This document shows positions 54,374 through 62,665 of a stretch of 64,000 bases of DNA, piece by piece. Under the pieces are notes generated by a model. It had not been told where the DNA came from. It saw only the letters and a program-made list of their open reading frames with translations, and made no database searches. Where the stretch lies: assembly GCA_963791595.1 (NCBI GenBank), contig CAWBTF010000030.1, positions 1-64,000 on the forward strand, in the 5' to 3' direction. Source of the stretch: JAEMQF01 sp963791595 (GTDB lineage Bacteria; Pseudomonadota; Gammaproteobacteria; Burkholderiales; Burkholderiaceae_C). Numbering within the stretch: the stretch's first letter is position 1; every line of letters starts with the position of its first letter. A program made the position numbers and the translations under genes.

Positions 54374-55128
54374 AGAGCCTGACGATCGAGCACCTCCAGA
54401 AGACCTACTTCGATCCGTTCGCCGACAAGCAGGTGGTCGCGATTCGCGAGATCTCGCTGAGCGTTGACGCGGGCGACTTCGTCGCCGTCGTCGGGCCCTC
54501 GGGCTGCGGCAAGACGACGTTGCTGAACACGATCGCCGGCTTCCTGGCGCCCACTGCGGGTGAGATTCGGGTCGACGGCCGCGCTGTGAGCGGGCCGGGA
54601 CCGGACCGCGGCGTCGTGTTCCAGTCGTTCGCGCTGTTCCCATGGCGCAGCGTGCTCGACAACGTGGCGTTCGGGCCGAAGATGCGCGGCATGCCCAAGG
54701 CGAAGCGCCACGAGGTCGCGCGCGAGTACCTGGCGCTCGCTGGTCTCTCGCACGCGGCGGAGCGCTACCCGAACGAACTGTCGGGCGGCATGCAGCAGCG
54801 TGTGGGCGTGGTGCGGGCCCTGGCCAATCAACCCGACGTGCTGTTGATGGACGAGCCTTTCGCCAGTGTGGACGCGCAGACGCGCATGACGCTGCAGGAA
54901 GAGCTGACGCGCATCTGGGAGCAGCGCCGGCCGACGGTGCTGTTCATCACGCACGACGTGAGCGAAGCGGTATTCCTGGCCAATCGCGTGATCGTGCTGT
55001 CGCACGGCGCGGTGCTCGACGACATCGCCATCGACTTGCCGCGGCCACGCGCGTGGGATGCGCTGATCGAAGACGCGGGCTTCAAGGCCCTGGCGGCGCG
55101 GGTGCTGCAGCAGGTGCGCGCGGCATGA
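54370..55128 (+). CDS. ABC transporter ATP-binding protein (SsuB/TauB type)
   Basis: A 252-residue ATPase for uptake of nitrate/sulfonate/taurine-like or related compounds. Walker A is GPSGCGKTTLLN near residue 41, Q-loop VVFQSFALFPWRSVLDN, signature LSGGMQQRVGVVRALA near residue 138, Walker B VLLMDEPFASVDA and FITHDVSEAVFLANRV. The ATG at 54370 overlaps the preceding stop. Confidence 0.95.
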   Translation: MKSLTIEHLQKTYFDPFADKQVVAIREISLSVDAGDFVAVVGPSGCGKTTLLNTIAGFLAPTAGEIRVDGRAVSGPGPDRGVVFQSFALFPWRSVLDNVAFGPKMRGMPKAKRHEVAREYLALAGLSHAAERYPNELSGGMQQRVGVVRALANQPDVLLMDEPFASVDAQTRMTLQEELTRIWEQRRPTVLFITHDVSEAVFLANRVIVLSHGAVLDDIAIDLPRPRAWDALIEDAGFKALAARVLQQVRAA

Positions 55129-55147
55129 AGCGGGGTCGGGTGTCGCC

Positions 55148-55480
55148 ATGGGGATGATTCGCGACGCCGTGCGTTCGACGCGCGGCTGCATCGTGATCGG
55201 GGCGATCGTCGCGCTCGCGGTCTGGAAAGTCGGCATCGTGCTCGTGGCCCCGAGCAAAGTGATGCCTGGCTTCACGCCCAATGCACGCGGCCAGGTGAAT
55301 GTGCTCGTCACGCTGCGCTGCCCGCCGGAGCGCTTTCACGTGCTGGCGTTTCAGCAGCATGGCCGGGTGTCGGGCACCGGCGAAGACTCGATCGAAGTGC
55401 GCGGCGTCAATGTCGCGACCCTGAATGAATTGGCCCGGCCTTATTGGGTCAAGCGTGCCGAACCGCTGCCGGCACAATGA
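55148..55480 (+). CDS. Small membrane-anchored protein inside the ABC operon, unknown function
   Basis: A 110-residue protein with one N-terminal helix (IVIGAIVALAVWKVGIVLVA) and an extracytoplasmic part (VNVLVTLRCPPERFHVLAFQ) that ends WVKRAEPLPAQ. It sits 19 bases after the ATPase and 23 bases before the binding protein, so it should be co-transcribed. It could be an accessory component of the importer. I do not recognise the family. ATGs at 55148 and 55154 are both possible. Confidence 0.65.
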   Translation: MGMIRDAVRSTRGCIVIGAIVALAVWKVGIVLVAPSKVMPGFTPNARGQVNVLVTLRCPPERFHVLAFQQHGRVSGTGEDSIEVRGVNVATLNELARPYWVKRAEPLPAQ

Positions 55481-55503
55481 TGTTCCACCCTGAGGAGACT
55501 GTG

Positions 55504-56604
55504 ATGAAAAGAGGCAAATTGCTAGGACCCTGGCGAGCGGTCGCCACGCCGCTGTTGGCGTTGGCGGCACTGAGTTTTGCACTCACCACGCCGCACACCG
55601 CCGAAGCGCAAACGCTCGTGAAGATGAAAGCCGGCATGGTGACCGGCATCGACCAGGTGGGCCTGCCGATCGCACTGGAGCGCGGTTTTTTCGAGAAGCA
55701 CGGCCTGGACGTGACCGTCGCGCGGCCGTACGCCACCGGCGTCGACGCGCTCAATGCGCTGCAAGCGGGCGAGAGCGACATCGTGCAGGTGGGCGTGCCG
55801 ATGATCGGCGCGGTGCTGCGCGGCATGGACCTGGTGGCGCTCGGCAACTACAGCGGCAGCGCGACCAGGCTGGGTTCGGACGCGACGATGGCGCTGGTGG
55901 CGCGCGAGGGCTCGGGCATCGACAAGAACAATCTGGCCACGTTGAAGGGCAAGAAAATCGCCGCTTCGTTCGGCACGATCAACCACTTGTACGCGCTCGC
56001 GCTGATCGAAAAAGCCGGCCTCACGCCGGCCGACGTGACGCTCGTCAACACGCCGCCGCCCGACATGACGGTGGCGCTGCTGTCCAAGGGCATCGACGCG
56101 TTTTCTGGCTGGGACCCCTGGCCCATCGTCGCGCAGAAAGACGTTCCGGGTGCTTACGCCGTGATCCGCGGCGGCGACGTGATCTCCTACCTCGGCTTCA
56201 ATGTCGCCGCGCGCGGCTGGGTCGAGAAGAACGGCGAGACGATCGAGAAGTTCCTGGCAGCAGTGGCCGAGGCCGACAAGTGGATGCGCGCGAATCCGAA
56301 ACTCGCAGCGCAGGTCGCGACGCGCTGGATCCCCGGGCTGAAACCCGACGTGGCCGAAGCCGCGATCCAGTTCAACATTCAGCAGAACGACCGCCGCTTG
56401 TCGGCGAACAACTACCGGGCGCTCTGGGCAGCGCAGGATCGGCTGAACCGGCTGGGCATCCTGAAGGCAACGTTCGACGTGAACAAGCACATCGAGCCGA
56501 AGCACATCTTGAAAGTGATGAAAGACAAACCCGAGCTGTTCTCCGACCTGCCGCCGATCCCGGCCGACGTGGCCATCGGGCCAGGGTTCGTGTTCAAACC
56601 CTGA
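55504..56604 (+). CDS. ABC transporter substrate-binding protein (SsuA/NMT1-like)
   Basis: A 366-residue periplasmic protein with a signal peptide (LLALAALSFALTTPHTAEA) and an NMT1/THI5-like core: GIDQVGLPIALERGFFEKHG, VTVARPYATGVDALNALQAG, then FSGWDPWPIVAQKDVPGA. The ligand is not evident; the family binds sulfonates, nitrate, nitriles or pyrimidine precursors. The ATG at 55504 has GAGGAG 9 bases upstream and a GTG at 55501 is possible. It completes the importer. Confidence 0.92.
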   Translation: MKRGKLLGPWRAVATPLLALAALSFALTTPHTAEAQTLVKMKAGMVTGIDQVGLPIALERGFFEKHGLDVTVARPYATGVDALNALQAGESDIVQVGVPMIGAVLRGMDLVALGNYSGSATRLGSDATMALVAREGSGIDKNNLATLKGKKIAASFGTINHLYALALIEKAGLTPADVTLVNTPPPDMTVALLSKGIDAFSGWDPWPIVAQKDVPGAYAVIRGGDVISYLGFNVAARGWVEKNGETIEKFLAAVAEADKWMRANPKLAAQVATRWIPGLKPDVAEAAIQFNIQQNDRRLSANNYRALWAAQDRLNRLGILKATFDVNKHIEPKHILKVMKDKPELFSDLPPIPADVAIGPGFVFKP

Positions 56605-56640
56605 AGGAAGCAGGGGCGATGGGCGAGGCGCGCGTCTCGC

Positions 56641-57072
56641 TCAGTGCGCCACTGCGCCGAGCTGCAGCAGCAGGCGCTTCAATTCGCCCTGCACTTGCGC
56701 GGGAAAGCCGGTGCTGCCCCAGCGGGTGTCGGCGATCAGCGCGTTCAGGGTTTGTGCCGAGCGCGACGCATTCGGCCAATCCTTGGCCAGGCGGTTGGCG
56801 ACGTGCGGATAGCGTTCGCACAGTGCCTTGGGCCGGGCGTCGTTCGGGAACGCTACAAGCCAGTCGATCGTGGCACCGGCCAGCATGCGCTCGGCAGCGC
56901 TCGCCTTTTCTTCTTTCTTGCGGCCGAAGGTGACAGACAGCGGGTCGGCGTCGATCGACGCGTCGACCGGCGGTGCTTCCGCCTGCGCCGGCTTGGCGGC
57001 CGGGGCTTCGAACACGACCTGTTCGAATTCAATCGTTCCGGAAGGGCGGAATTGCGGGGCTTGGTTCGACAT
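56641..57072 (-). CDS. Conserved hypothetical protein
   Basis: A 143-residue soluble protein. The N-terminal third is Pro/Ala-rich and probably disordered (VVFEAPAAKPAQAEAPPVDA); the C-terminal part is helical with WLVAFPNDARPKALCERYPHV and FPAQVQGELKRLLLQLG. I recognise no domain, though similar proteins are common in Burkholderiales. It is convergent with the importer and stands alone. Confidence 0.7.
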   Translation of the reverse strand: MSNQAPQFRPSGTIEFEQVVFEAPAAKPAQAEAPPVDASIDADPLSVTFGRKKEEKASAAERMLAGATIDWLVAFPNDARPKALCERYPHVANRLAKDWPNASRSAQTLNALIADTRWGSTGFPAQVQGELKRLLLQLGAVAH

Positions 57073-57192
57073 GGATGAGTCCGGTAATGAGCCGCTTCAA
57101 GCCAATATAGGCGCAAACCGGTGCTGGTGCGCCGAAGCGCCGACGCCGGTGTGTGACTTGCTTGGGTTTGCCACCCCGGGGATGCTTGCCGA

Positions 57193-57486
57193 TCAGACGG
57201 CGAGAAACCCACCATCCACGGGCAGGGTCACGCCGGTCACGTAGCCGGACAGGCGCGATGAGAGAAACAAGACCGGGCCAACCAGTTCTTCGGGTTCGCC
57301 GACGCGGCCCATCGGAATGCGCATCAGGAATTTCTCGAGGGGCTGCGGGTCGCCGCGCGTGGCCTGGGTCATCGGTGTGGCGATCACGCCCGGGGCGAGC
57401 GCATTCACGCGCACACCATCCTTCGCCAGTTCGGCGGCGAGGGACTGCGTCAGCATCTTGATCGCGCCTTTGGACGGTGAGCGGTG
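57193..57486 (-). pseudogene. Short-chain dehydrogenase/reductase, 5'-truncated
   Basis: Only the C-terminal part of a classical SDR remains: SPSKGAIKMLTQSLAAEL, RVNALAPGVIATPMT, GRVGEPEELVGPVLFLSS and VTGVTLPVDGGF. The catalytic motif should be Y-x-x-x-K; here the Lys is present but the Tyr is replaced by Arg at the break, and the whole cofactor domain is missing. Upstream sequence is the end of the flavoprotein gene, so a deletion or recombination joined the two genes. It is probably inactive. Confidence 0.75.
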
Positions 57487-57496
57487 ACGCGTGCGT

Positions 57497-59272
57497 TCAA
57501 GCGGCTTGCCGCACCGCGGCGATCGGCGTCGCGGAACCGAGTGGTCGCTCGCAGTGCCAGTCCGGCGCGCGCGCAAGTTCATTGCCGGCGATGAAGCCGA
57601 AGGTGAGCGCCGGGCCGAGTGTGATTCCGGCGCCGGGATAGTTACCGCCCATCACCGAAGCCGCGTCGTTGCCCACGGCATGGAGGCCCGGGATGGGCAG
57701 GTTGTCGGCGTCGAGCACACGCGTCTGGGCGTCGGTCACCAGGCCGGCAAAGGTTCCGATGTCGCCGATGACGAGCTTGATCCCGTAGTAGGGGCCCGTG
57801 TCGAGCGGGCGCACGCAAGGATTCGGCTGATTCAGCGCGTCGCCCTGGTAGCGGTTGTAGGCCTTGCTGCCTTTGCCGAACGCGGGGTCTTCGCCCTTGG
57901 CGGCGTGGCGATTGAATTGATCGACGGTGGCCTGCAGCGCAACGACGTCAACGCCGATGGCCTGGGCAAGCTCCGCCACCGTGCGGCCGCGTTTCAGGTA
58001 ACCGGTTCTCAGGTGCCGGCCGATCGGCAGCGGGAACGGTGCGACGCAGCCCATGCCGTACTGGCGCAAGGTCTTGTGGTCGCAGATCTCCCACGCGTGG
58101 ATGTCCTTGTCGCCTTTCGTCGCAGCGACCAGGGACTGAACGAAGTCGTGGTACGAATCGCCTTCGTTTGCGAAGCGTTGGCCCCGCCGCGTGACGGCGA
58201 TGACGCCGGGCTTGGCACGGTCGATGAAATGCGGCATCACGCCCGCCGTGCCGTCCTTGCGCGTCGTCTCCGACGTGGGAACCCATGCCGCGGCGTGCGG
58301 GATCGTGGTGTCCACCCGGCCGCCCACCGCTTCAGCCAGGCGCAGCCCGTCGCCGGTGTTCCCCGGCGGCGACGGCGTGAAGTGCTCGTGGCCGGTGGGC
58401 GCATGCGGGAACAGCTGCTTGCGACGCTCGATATCGTGCGGGAAGCCGCCGGCGGCGAGGACCACGCCGCGGCGCACAGTGACCGTCGTCGCGACGCCGT
58501 CGCGCTCGACGACCGCACCGATCACCGCTCCTGCTTCGGTGAGCAGCTTGCGCACCGGAGACCTGAGCCAGACGTCGACACCCTGGTCCATGCCCGCTTT
58601 GGCGAGGCGGCCGGCCAGCGCATTGCCGTTCGTGAGCAGCATGCCGCGGCCATGGCGTCTCACGTCGACAAAGTGGCGCGTGAGCCGCTTGGCGACATAG
58701 AGGAACGACTCCAGGGATTTGAAGGCACGCATGAAATGCCAGATTTCCTTGCCCGAGCCCAGCATCATTCCGAACACGGTTAACTCGGGCAGCGCCGGGG
58801 CGAGCGACTTGACGCGTTCGCCGAGTTCGTGGCCATCGAACGGCCGCGTGACCATCGAGCGCCCTCCCGGCTGGCCGCCAGGGGCTTCAGCGTGGTAGTC
58901 GGGGAAAAGCGGTGGCATGTCGAACTGCACGCAGGTCTGGCTCGTGAAGAAGTCAATCGCCTTCGGGCCGTTCTCGAGAAACGCGTCGACGCGGGCCGCG
59001 TCGAAGTGCGTCGTCGCCTCGTGCCGCAGGTAGGCGCGCGCCGCACCCGCGGGCTCATGGATGCCCTGTTCGGTGGCCAGTCGTGTGCCGGGGATCCACA
59101 GCCAGCCGCCCGATCGTGCCGTCGTGCCGCCGAACAGAGGCTGCTTCTCGGCCACGACGACTTTCAGGCCCTGCGCGGCCGCGGTCACGGCGGCTGACAT
59201 GCCGGACGCGCCCGAGCCGACGATGAGGACGTCGCACTCGATGGACGAACGCGAGGAGCTTGGGTCTGTCAT
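57497..59272 (-). CDS. FAD-dependent dehydrogenase (3-ketosteroid dehydrogenase/fumarate reductase flavoprotein family)
   Basis: A 591-residue flavoprotein. The N-terminal dinucleotide fold is VLIVGSGASGMSAAVTAAAQ near residue 14; TTARSGGWLWIPGT follows the FAD-contact region; the C terminus has AVGNDAASVMGGNYPGAG and GPALTFGFIAGNEL. This matches 3-oxosteroid 1-dehydrogenase and related enzymes that desaturate cyclic ketones. The ATG at 59272 (MTDPSSSRSS) gives the fold at the right place. Its downstream neighbour is the SDR remnant, a common partner in steroid or terpene degradation. Confidence 0.88.
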   Translation of the reverse strand: MTDPSSSRSSIECDVLIVGSGASGMSAAVTAAAQGLKVVVAEKQPLFGGTTARSGGWLWIPGTRLATEQGIHEPAGAARAYLRHEATTHFDAARVDAFLENGPKAIDFFTSQTCVQFDMPPLFPDYHAEAPGGQPGGRSMVTRPFDGHELGERVKSLAPALPELTVFGMMLGSGKEIWHFMRAFKSLESFLYVAKRLTRHFVDVRRHGRGMLLTNGNALAGRLAKAGMDQGVDVWLRSPVRKLLTEAGAVIGAVVERDGVATTVTVRRGVVLAAGGFPHDIERRKQLFPHAPTGHEHFTPSPPGNTGDGLRLAEAVGGRVDTTIPHAAAWVPTSETTRKDGTAGVMPHFIDRAKPGVIAVTRRGQRFANEGDSYHDFVQSLVAATKGDKDIHAWEICDHKTLRQYGMGCVAPFPLPIGRHLRTGYLKRGRTVAELAQAIGVDVVALQATVDQFNRHAAKGEDPAFGKGSKAYNRYQGDALNQPNPCVRPLDTGPYYGIKLVIGDIGTFAGLVTDAQTRVLDADNLPIPGLHAVGNDAASVMGGNYPGAGITLGPALTFGFIAGNELARAPDWHCERPLGSATPIAAVRQAA

Positions 59273-59467
59273 GGGCCGATGCCGTCGTTTGATCCAGTCA
59301 GATCGATCCGGGAGTATCAACTGACTCGGTCATGTCATCGTGCGTCCTGAATAGCGAGAAACCTCAGCCGCCCGCAGCTGCCACTCTGTCAAGACCGGAT
59401 CGACGATGCGAAGGCCGAGCAGACCACGCGCCGATTGCGAATGCAGACGGCCGTGATGCGACAAGGA

Positions 59468-59950
59468 TCAGCCCGGCTTGCGGAACTCGTCTTCGATCCA
59501 GGCCTGTGCACTGCCCGTCGTCAGCTTGAAGTTCGGTTTCACGCGGACTTTCCCGAGCGCTTCGCCGAACGCATCCTGTGCCGCCAGAACGGCGTGCGGG
59601 TCGTCTTCGTCGGGCACGATGTCGAGCGTGACGAGCATTCGCTGCCCGCCCACCGTGACGCTGACGTTATTGTGGTGCCGTGCATGCCAGGCTTGCTCAT
59701 GGCGGCGGATCACCTCGGCGGCGGTCTTCACCAGCACGTTGAACGCGGCGGTGTCGAGCGGCTTGGGGTTCTTCTTGTCGCGGCCCATCGTCCACGGGCC
59801 GACGAGCGCCGGTTCGGGATCAAAGTCGCGTGTCATCGCGACGGCCCAGCCTTCGTCGTCTTCGTTCTTGATGACGCGGGCCGTCCAGCCGTTGTCGCGC
59901 CAGTGGGTGGGTTCGTGGATCGGGTCGTTGTCGTCCGGGTTCGGTGTCAT
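59468..59950 (-). CDS. Conserved hypothetical protein
   Basis: A 160-residue soluble protein beginning MTPNPDDNDPIHEPTHWRDN, with GWTARVIKNEDDEGWAVAMT and WTMGRDKKNPKPLDTAAFNV as distinctive segments. It is acidic at the start and has no signal peptide or transmembrane helix. I recognise it only as a Burkholderiales-type hypothetical. It lies downstream of glmS on the same strand with repeat B in the gap. Confidence 0.75.
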   Translation of the reverse strand: MTPNPDDNDPIHEPTHWRDNGWTARVIKNEDDEGWAVAMTRDFDPEPALVGPWTMGRDKKNPKPLDTAAFNVLVKTAAEVIRRHEQAWHARHHNNVSVTVGGQRMLVTLDIVPDEDDPHAVLAAQDAFGEALGKVRVKPNFKLTTGSAQAWIEDEFRKPG

Positions 59951-60007
59951 CGGGCAAATCTTACGCGGCGCGGCACCACGGCAAGTTTCTCGGCGTGTGG
60001 CTCCCGC

Positions 60008-60038
60008 CCGGCGCTTCGCGCCTTCACATCGCTACGCG
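60008..60038 (+). repeat. Dispersed palindromic repeat B, copy 2
   Basis: A 31-base element matching the minus-strand copy at 20125-20155 in 28 of 31 positions. It overlaps a perfect hairpin (TCACATCGC at 60024-60032 with GCGATGTGA at 60036-60044). It lies between glmS and the hypothetical gene, in the 165-base gap. Confidence 0.6.
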
Positions 60039-60114
60039 ATGTGAGCGGATGCCGCAAGCCACGCACCCTCGCGCGCCTGCGGCGCCGGCGCGGCGCACCG
60101 CAGGAGCGTGATGG

Positions 60115-62010
60115 TCATTCGACCGTCACGCTCTTGGCGAGGTTGCGTGGCTTGTCCACATCCGTCCCGCGGGCGCAGGCGGTGTGATAGGCGAGCAATT
60201 GCAGCGGCACGACGTGCAGGATCGGCGACAGCACGCCGTAGTGCTCGGGCATGCGGATCACGTGCAAGCCGGGGCCCGCTTCGATGCGTGAGTCGCCGTC
60301 GGCAAAGACGAACAGTTCGCCGCCGCGTGCGCGCACTTCCTGCAGGTTGCTCTTGAGCTTTTCGAGCAGCGCGTCGTTCGGCGCGATCGTCACGACCGGC
60401 ATCGCCGAGGTCACCAGCGCGAGCGGCCCGTGCTTGAGTTCTCCCGCCGGGTAGGCCTCGGCGTGGATGTAGCTGATTTCCTTGAGCTTGAGCGCGCCTT
60501 CCAATGCGATCGGGTAGTGCAGGCCACGGCCGAGGAACAGTGCGTTTTCCTTGCGCGCGAATTCTTCCGACCAGGCGATCACCTGCGGCTCAAGCGCGAG
60601 CACGGCTTGCAGGGCGACCGGCAAATGCCGCAGGTCCTTCAGGTGTTTCGCCTCCTCGGTGTCGCTCAAGTGGCCACGCACTTGCGCGAGCGCGAGGGTC
60701 AGCAGGAACAAGCCGGCGAGCTGGGTCGTGAACGCCTTGGTCGATGCGACGCCGATCTCGGCGCCGGCGCGCGTGATGTACGCGAGTTTGCACTCGCGCA
60801 CCATCGCGCTGGTGGCGACGTTGCACACCGTCAGGGTGTGCTTCATGCCGAGCGACCGCGCGTGTTTCAGCGCGGCCAGCGTGTCGGCGGTTTCGCCGCT
60901 TTGGGTGATCGTCACGACCAGCGTTTTCGGGTTGGGAACGCTGTCGCGATAACGGTATTCGCTGGCGACCTCCACACTCGTGGGAATCTTGGCGATGCTC
61001 TCCAGCCAGTACTTCGCGGTGGAGCCGCTGTAGTAGCTGGTGCCGCAGGCGAGGATCAGCACGGAATCCACTTCCTTGAAGATCTTGTGCGCGCCGTCGC
61101 CGAAGAGCTCGGGCGTGATCGACTCGATCGCGTCGAGCGTGTCGGCAATCGCCTTGGGCTGCTCGAAGATTTCCTTCTGCATGTAGTGGCGGTAGGGTCC
61201 CAGCTCTGCCGCGCCGCTGTGCGCCTGCACGGTGCGCACTTCGCGCTGCACCACCTTGAACGCGCCCTCGGGCGTGGCGTGCGTGATCCAGTACTTGCCC
61301 ATCTGCAGGTCGACGACGTCGCCCTCTTCGAGGTAGACGATCTGGTCGGTCACGCCCGCCAGCGCCATCGCGTCGGATGCGAGGAAGGTCTCGGCCTTGC
61401 CCTTGTGCGAACCCACGCCCAGCACGAGCGGCGAGCCGTGGCGTGCGCCGATCACGCGGTGCGGCTCGTCGCGGCAGAAGACAGCAATCGCGTAGGCGCC
61501 GCGCAGCATCGGCGTGACGCGCTGCACCGCTTCCAGCAGGTCGCCGCTGTAGTGGTGGTCGATCAGGTGCGCGATGACTTCGGTGTCGGTCTGGCTGCTG
61601 AAGCGATAGTCTTTCGCCTTGAGCTCGTCACGCAATTCATCGTGGTTTTCGATGATGCCGTTGTGCACGAGGGCGATGCGCCCGGCTGTCGCCTTCGATC
61701 CGCTCTTCGCCCACTCCGCGGCGTTGATGCGCGGGCCGTGCGAAAAATGCGGGTGCGCGTTGTGCACCGCCGGCGCGCCATGCGTGGCCCAGCGCGTGTG
61801 GGCGATGCCGGTGCCGCTCTGCACCTTGTCGGTGGCCACGTTCGAATCGAGCTCGGCCACGCGCGCCGTGCTGCGCGCGCGGCGCAACTGGCCGTCTTGA
61901 TGCACCGCCACGCCGCAAGAGTCGTAGCCACGGTATTCGAGGCGGCGCAGACCCTCGATCAGGATCGGAACGATGTTTCGGGTGCTGACCGCGCCGACGA
62001 TTCCGCACAT
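60115..62010 (-). CDS. glmS: Glutamine--fructose-6-phosphate aminotransferase (isomerizing)
   Basis: It makes glucosamine-6-phosphate, the first step to UDP-GlcNAc for peptidoglycan and LPS. The 631-residue protein begins MCGIVGAV, with the N-terminal Cys of the glutaminase domain exposed after Met removal. Two SIS domains follow: the first around CGTSYYSGSTAKYWLE (residue about 320), the second around GRGLHYPIALEGALKLKE (residue about 495); it ends NLAKSVTVE. RBS AAGGAA lies 8-13 bases upstream. It diverges from the Lrp-type regulator, which may sense a metabolite linked to this locus. Confidence 0.97.
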   Translation of the reverse strand: MCGIVGAVSTRNIVPILIEGLRRLEYRGYDSCGVAVHQDGQLRRARSTARVAELDSNVATDKVQSGTGIAHTRWATHGAPAVHNAHPHFSHGPRINAAEWAKSGSKATAGRIALVHNGIIENHDELRDELKAKDYRFSSQTDTEVIAHLIDHHYSGDLLEAVQRVTPMLRGAYAIAVFCRDEPHRVIGARHGSPLVLGVGSHKGKAETFLASDAMALAGVTDQIVYLEEGDVVDLQMGKYWITHATPEGAFKVVQREVRTVQAHSGAAELGPYRHYMQKEIFEQPKAIADTLDAIESITPELFGDGAHKIFKEVDSVLILACGTSYYSGSTAKYWLESIAKIPTSVEVASEYRYRDSVPNPKTLVVTITQSGETADTLAALKHARSLGMKHTLTVCNVATSAMVRECKLAYITRAGAEIGVASTKAFTTQLAGLFLLTLALAQVRGHLSDTEEAKHLKDLRHLPVALQAVLALEPQVIAWSEEFARKENALFLGRGLHYPIALEGALKLKEISYIHAEAYPAGELKHGPLALVTSAMPVVTIAPNDALLEKLKSNLQEVRARGGELFVFADGDSRIEAGPGLHVIRMPEHYGVLSPILHVVPLQLLAYHTACARGTDVDKPRNLAKSVTVE

Positions 62011-62158
62011 GATGGGTGTTCCTTCCGGGAAAACGTGAGTTCGGCGATGGTAGGCGCGCCATCATGGCGATTGTTTGCAAAATACCTCCAAAAGCATGCA
62101 AACTTTCATCCTCTCGAGACGAGCGCCGGTTCATTAGTTCACGAAGACTGTCATCTTG

Positions 62159-62665
62159 ATGGATTCCACCGCAACAATCGACCTGGACGCAACCGATCTG
62201 CGCATCCTCGCGCAGCTGCAGTCCGACGCCTCGCTCACCAACCAAGCCCTGGCCGCCGTGGCGCTGACGTCGCCAGCCACCTGCCTGCGGCGTGTCAAGC
62301 GCCTCGAAGGCTTAGGCGTGATCGAGCGCCGCATCGCGCTGCTGTCGCCGGTCAAGCTGGGCGCGGGCCTGGGCGCGATCATCGAAGTCACGCTCGATCG
62401 GCAAGGCGCGGAACACCTTGCGGCGTTCGAGGCGCGCGCCGTTGCCGAAGCGCCGGTGCAGCAGTGCTACCGCGTCTCGTCGGGGCCGGACTTCGTGCTC
62501 ATTGTCCAGTTGCCCGACATGGAGGCGTACCACGCGCTGGTGCTGCGCCTGTTCACGCAGGACGCGAACGTGCGCAACGTGAAGACCTTCTTCAGCGTGC
62601 ACCGCGCGAAGTTCGAACCGGCGATTCACTTGCCGAGTCCGCTCGACGCCAAACCTAGCGCTTGA
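62159..62665 (+). CDS. Lrp/AsnC-family transcriptional regulator
   Basis: A 168-residue feast/famine regulator. The N-terminal HTH spans DATDLRILAQLQSDASLTNQ to TCLRRVKRLEGLGVIERRIAL; the C-terminal RAM ligand-binding domain includes VKLGAGLGAIIEVTLDRQG and DFVLIVQLPDMEAYHALVLR. Such proteins bind amino acids and form octamers. The ATG at 62159 is preferred over the TTG at 62156. It diverges from glmS across 148 bases, and its 3' end overlaps rlmI on the opposite strand by 11 bases. Confidence 0.93.
   Translation: MDSTATIDLDATDLRILAQLQSDASLTNQALAAVALTSPATCLRRVKRLEGLGVIERRIALLSPVKLGAGLGAIIEVTLDRQGAEHLAAFEARAVAEAPVQQCYRVSSGPDFVLIVQLPDMEAYHALVLRLFTQDANVRNVKTFFSVHRAKFEPAIHLPSPLDAKPSA

Noticed and set aside
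60430..62658. 742-codon plus-strand open frame opposite glmS
   Set aside because: It mirrors glmS in antisense, is Arg/Ala/His-rich, and has no motif; high GC makes such shadow frames common.
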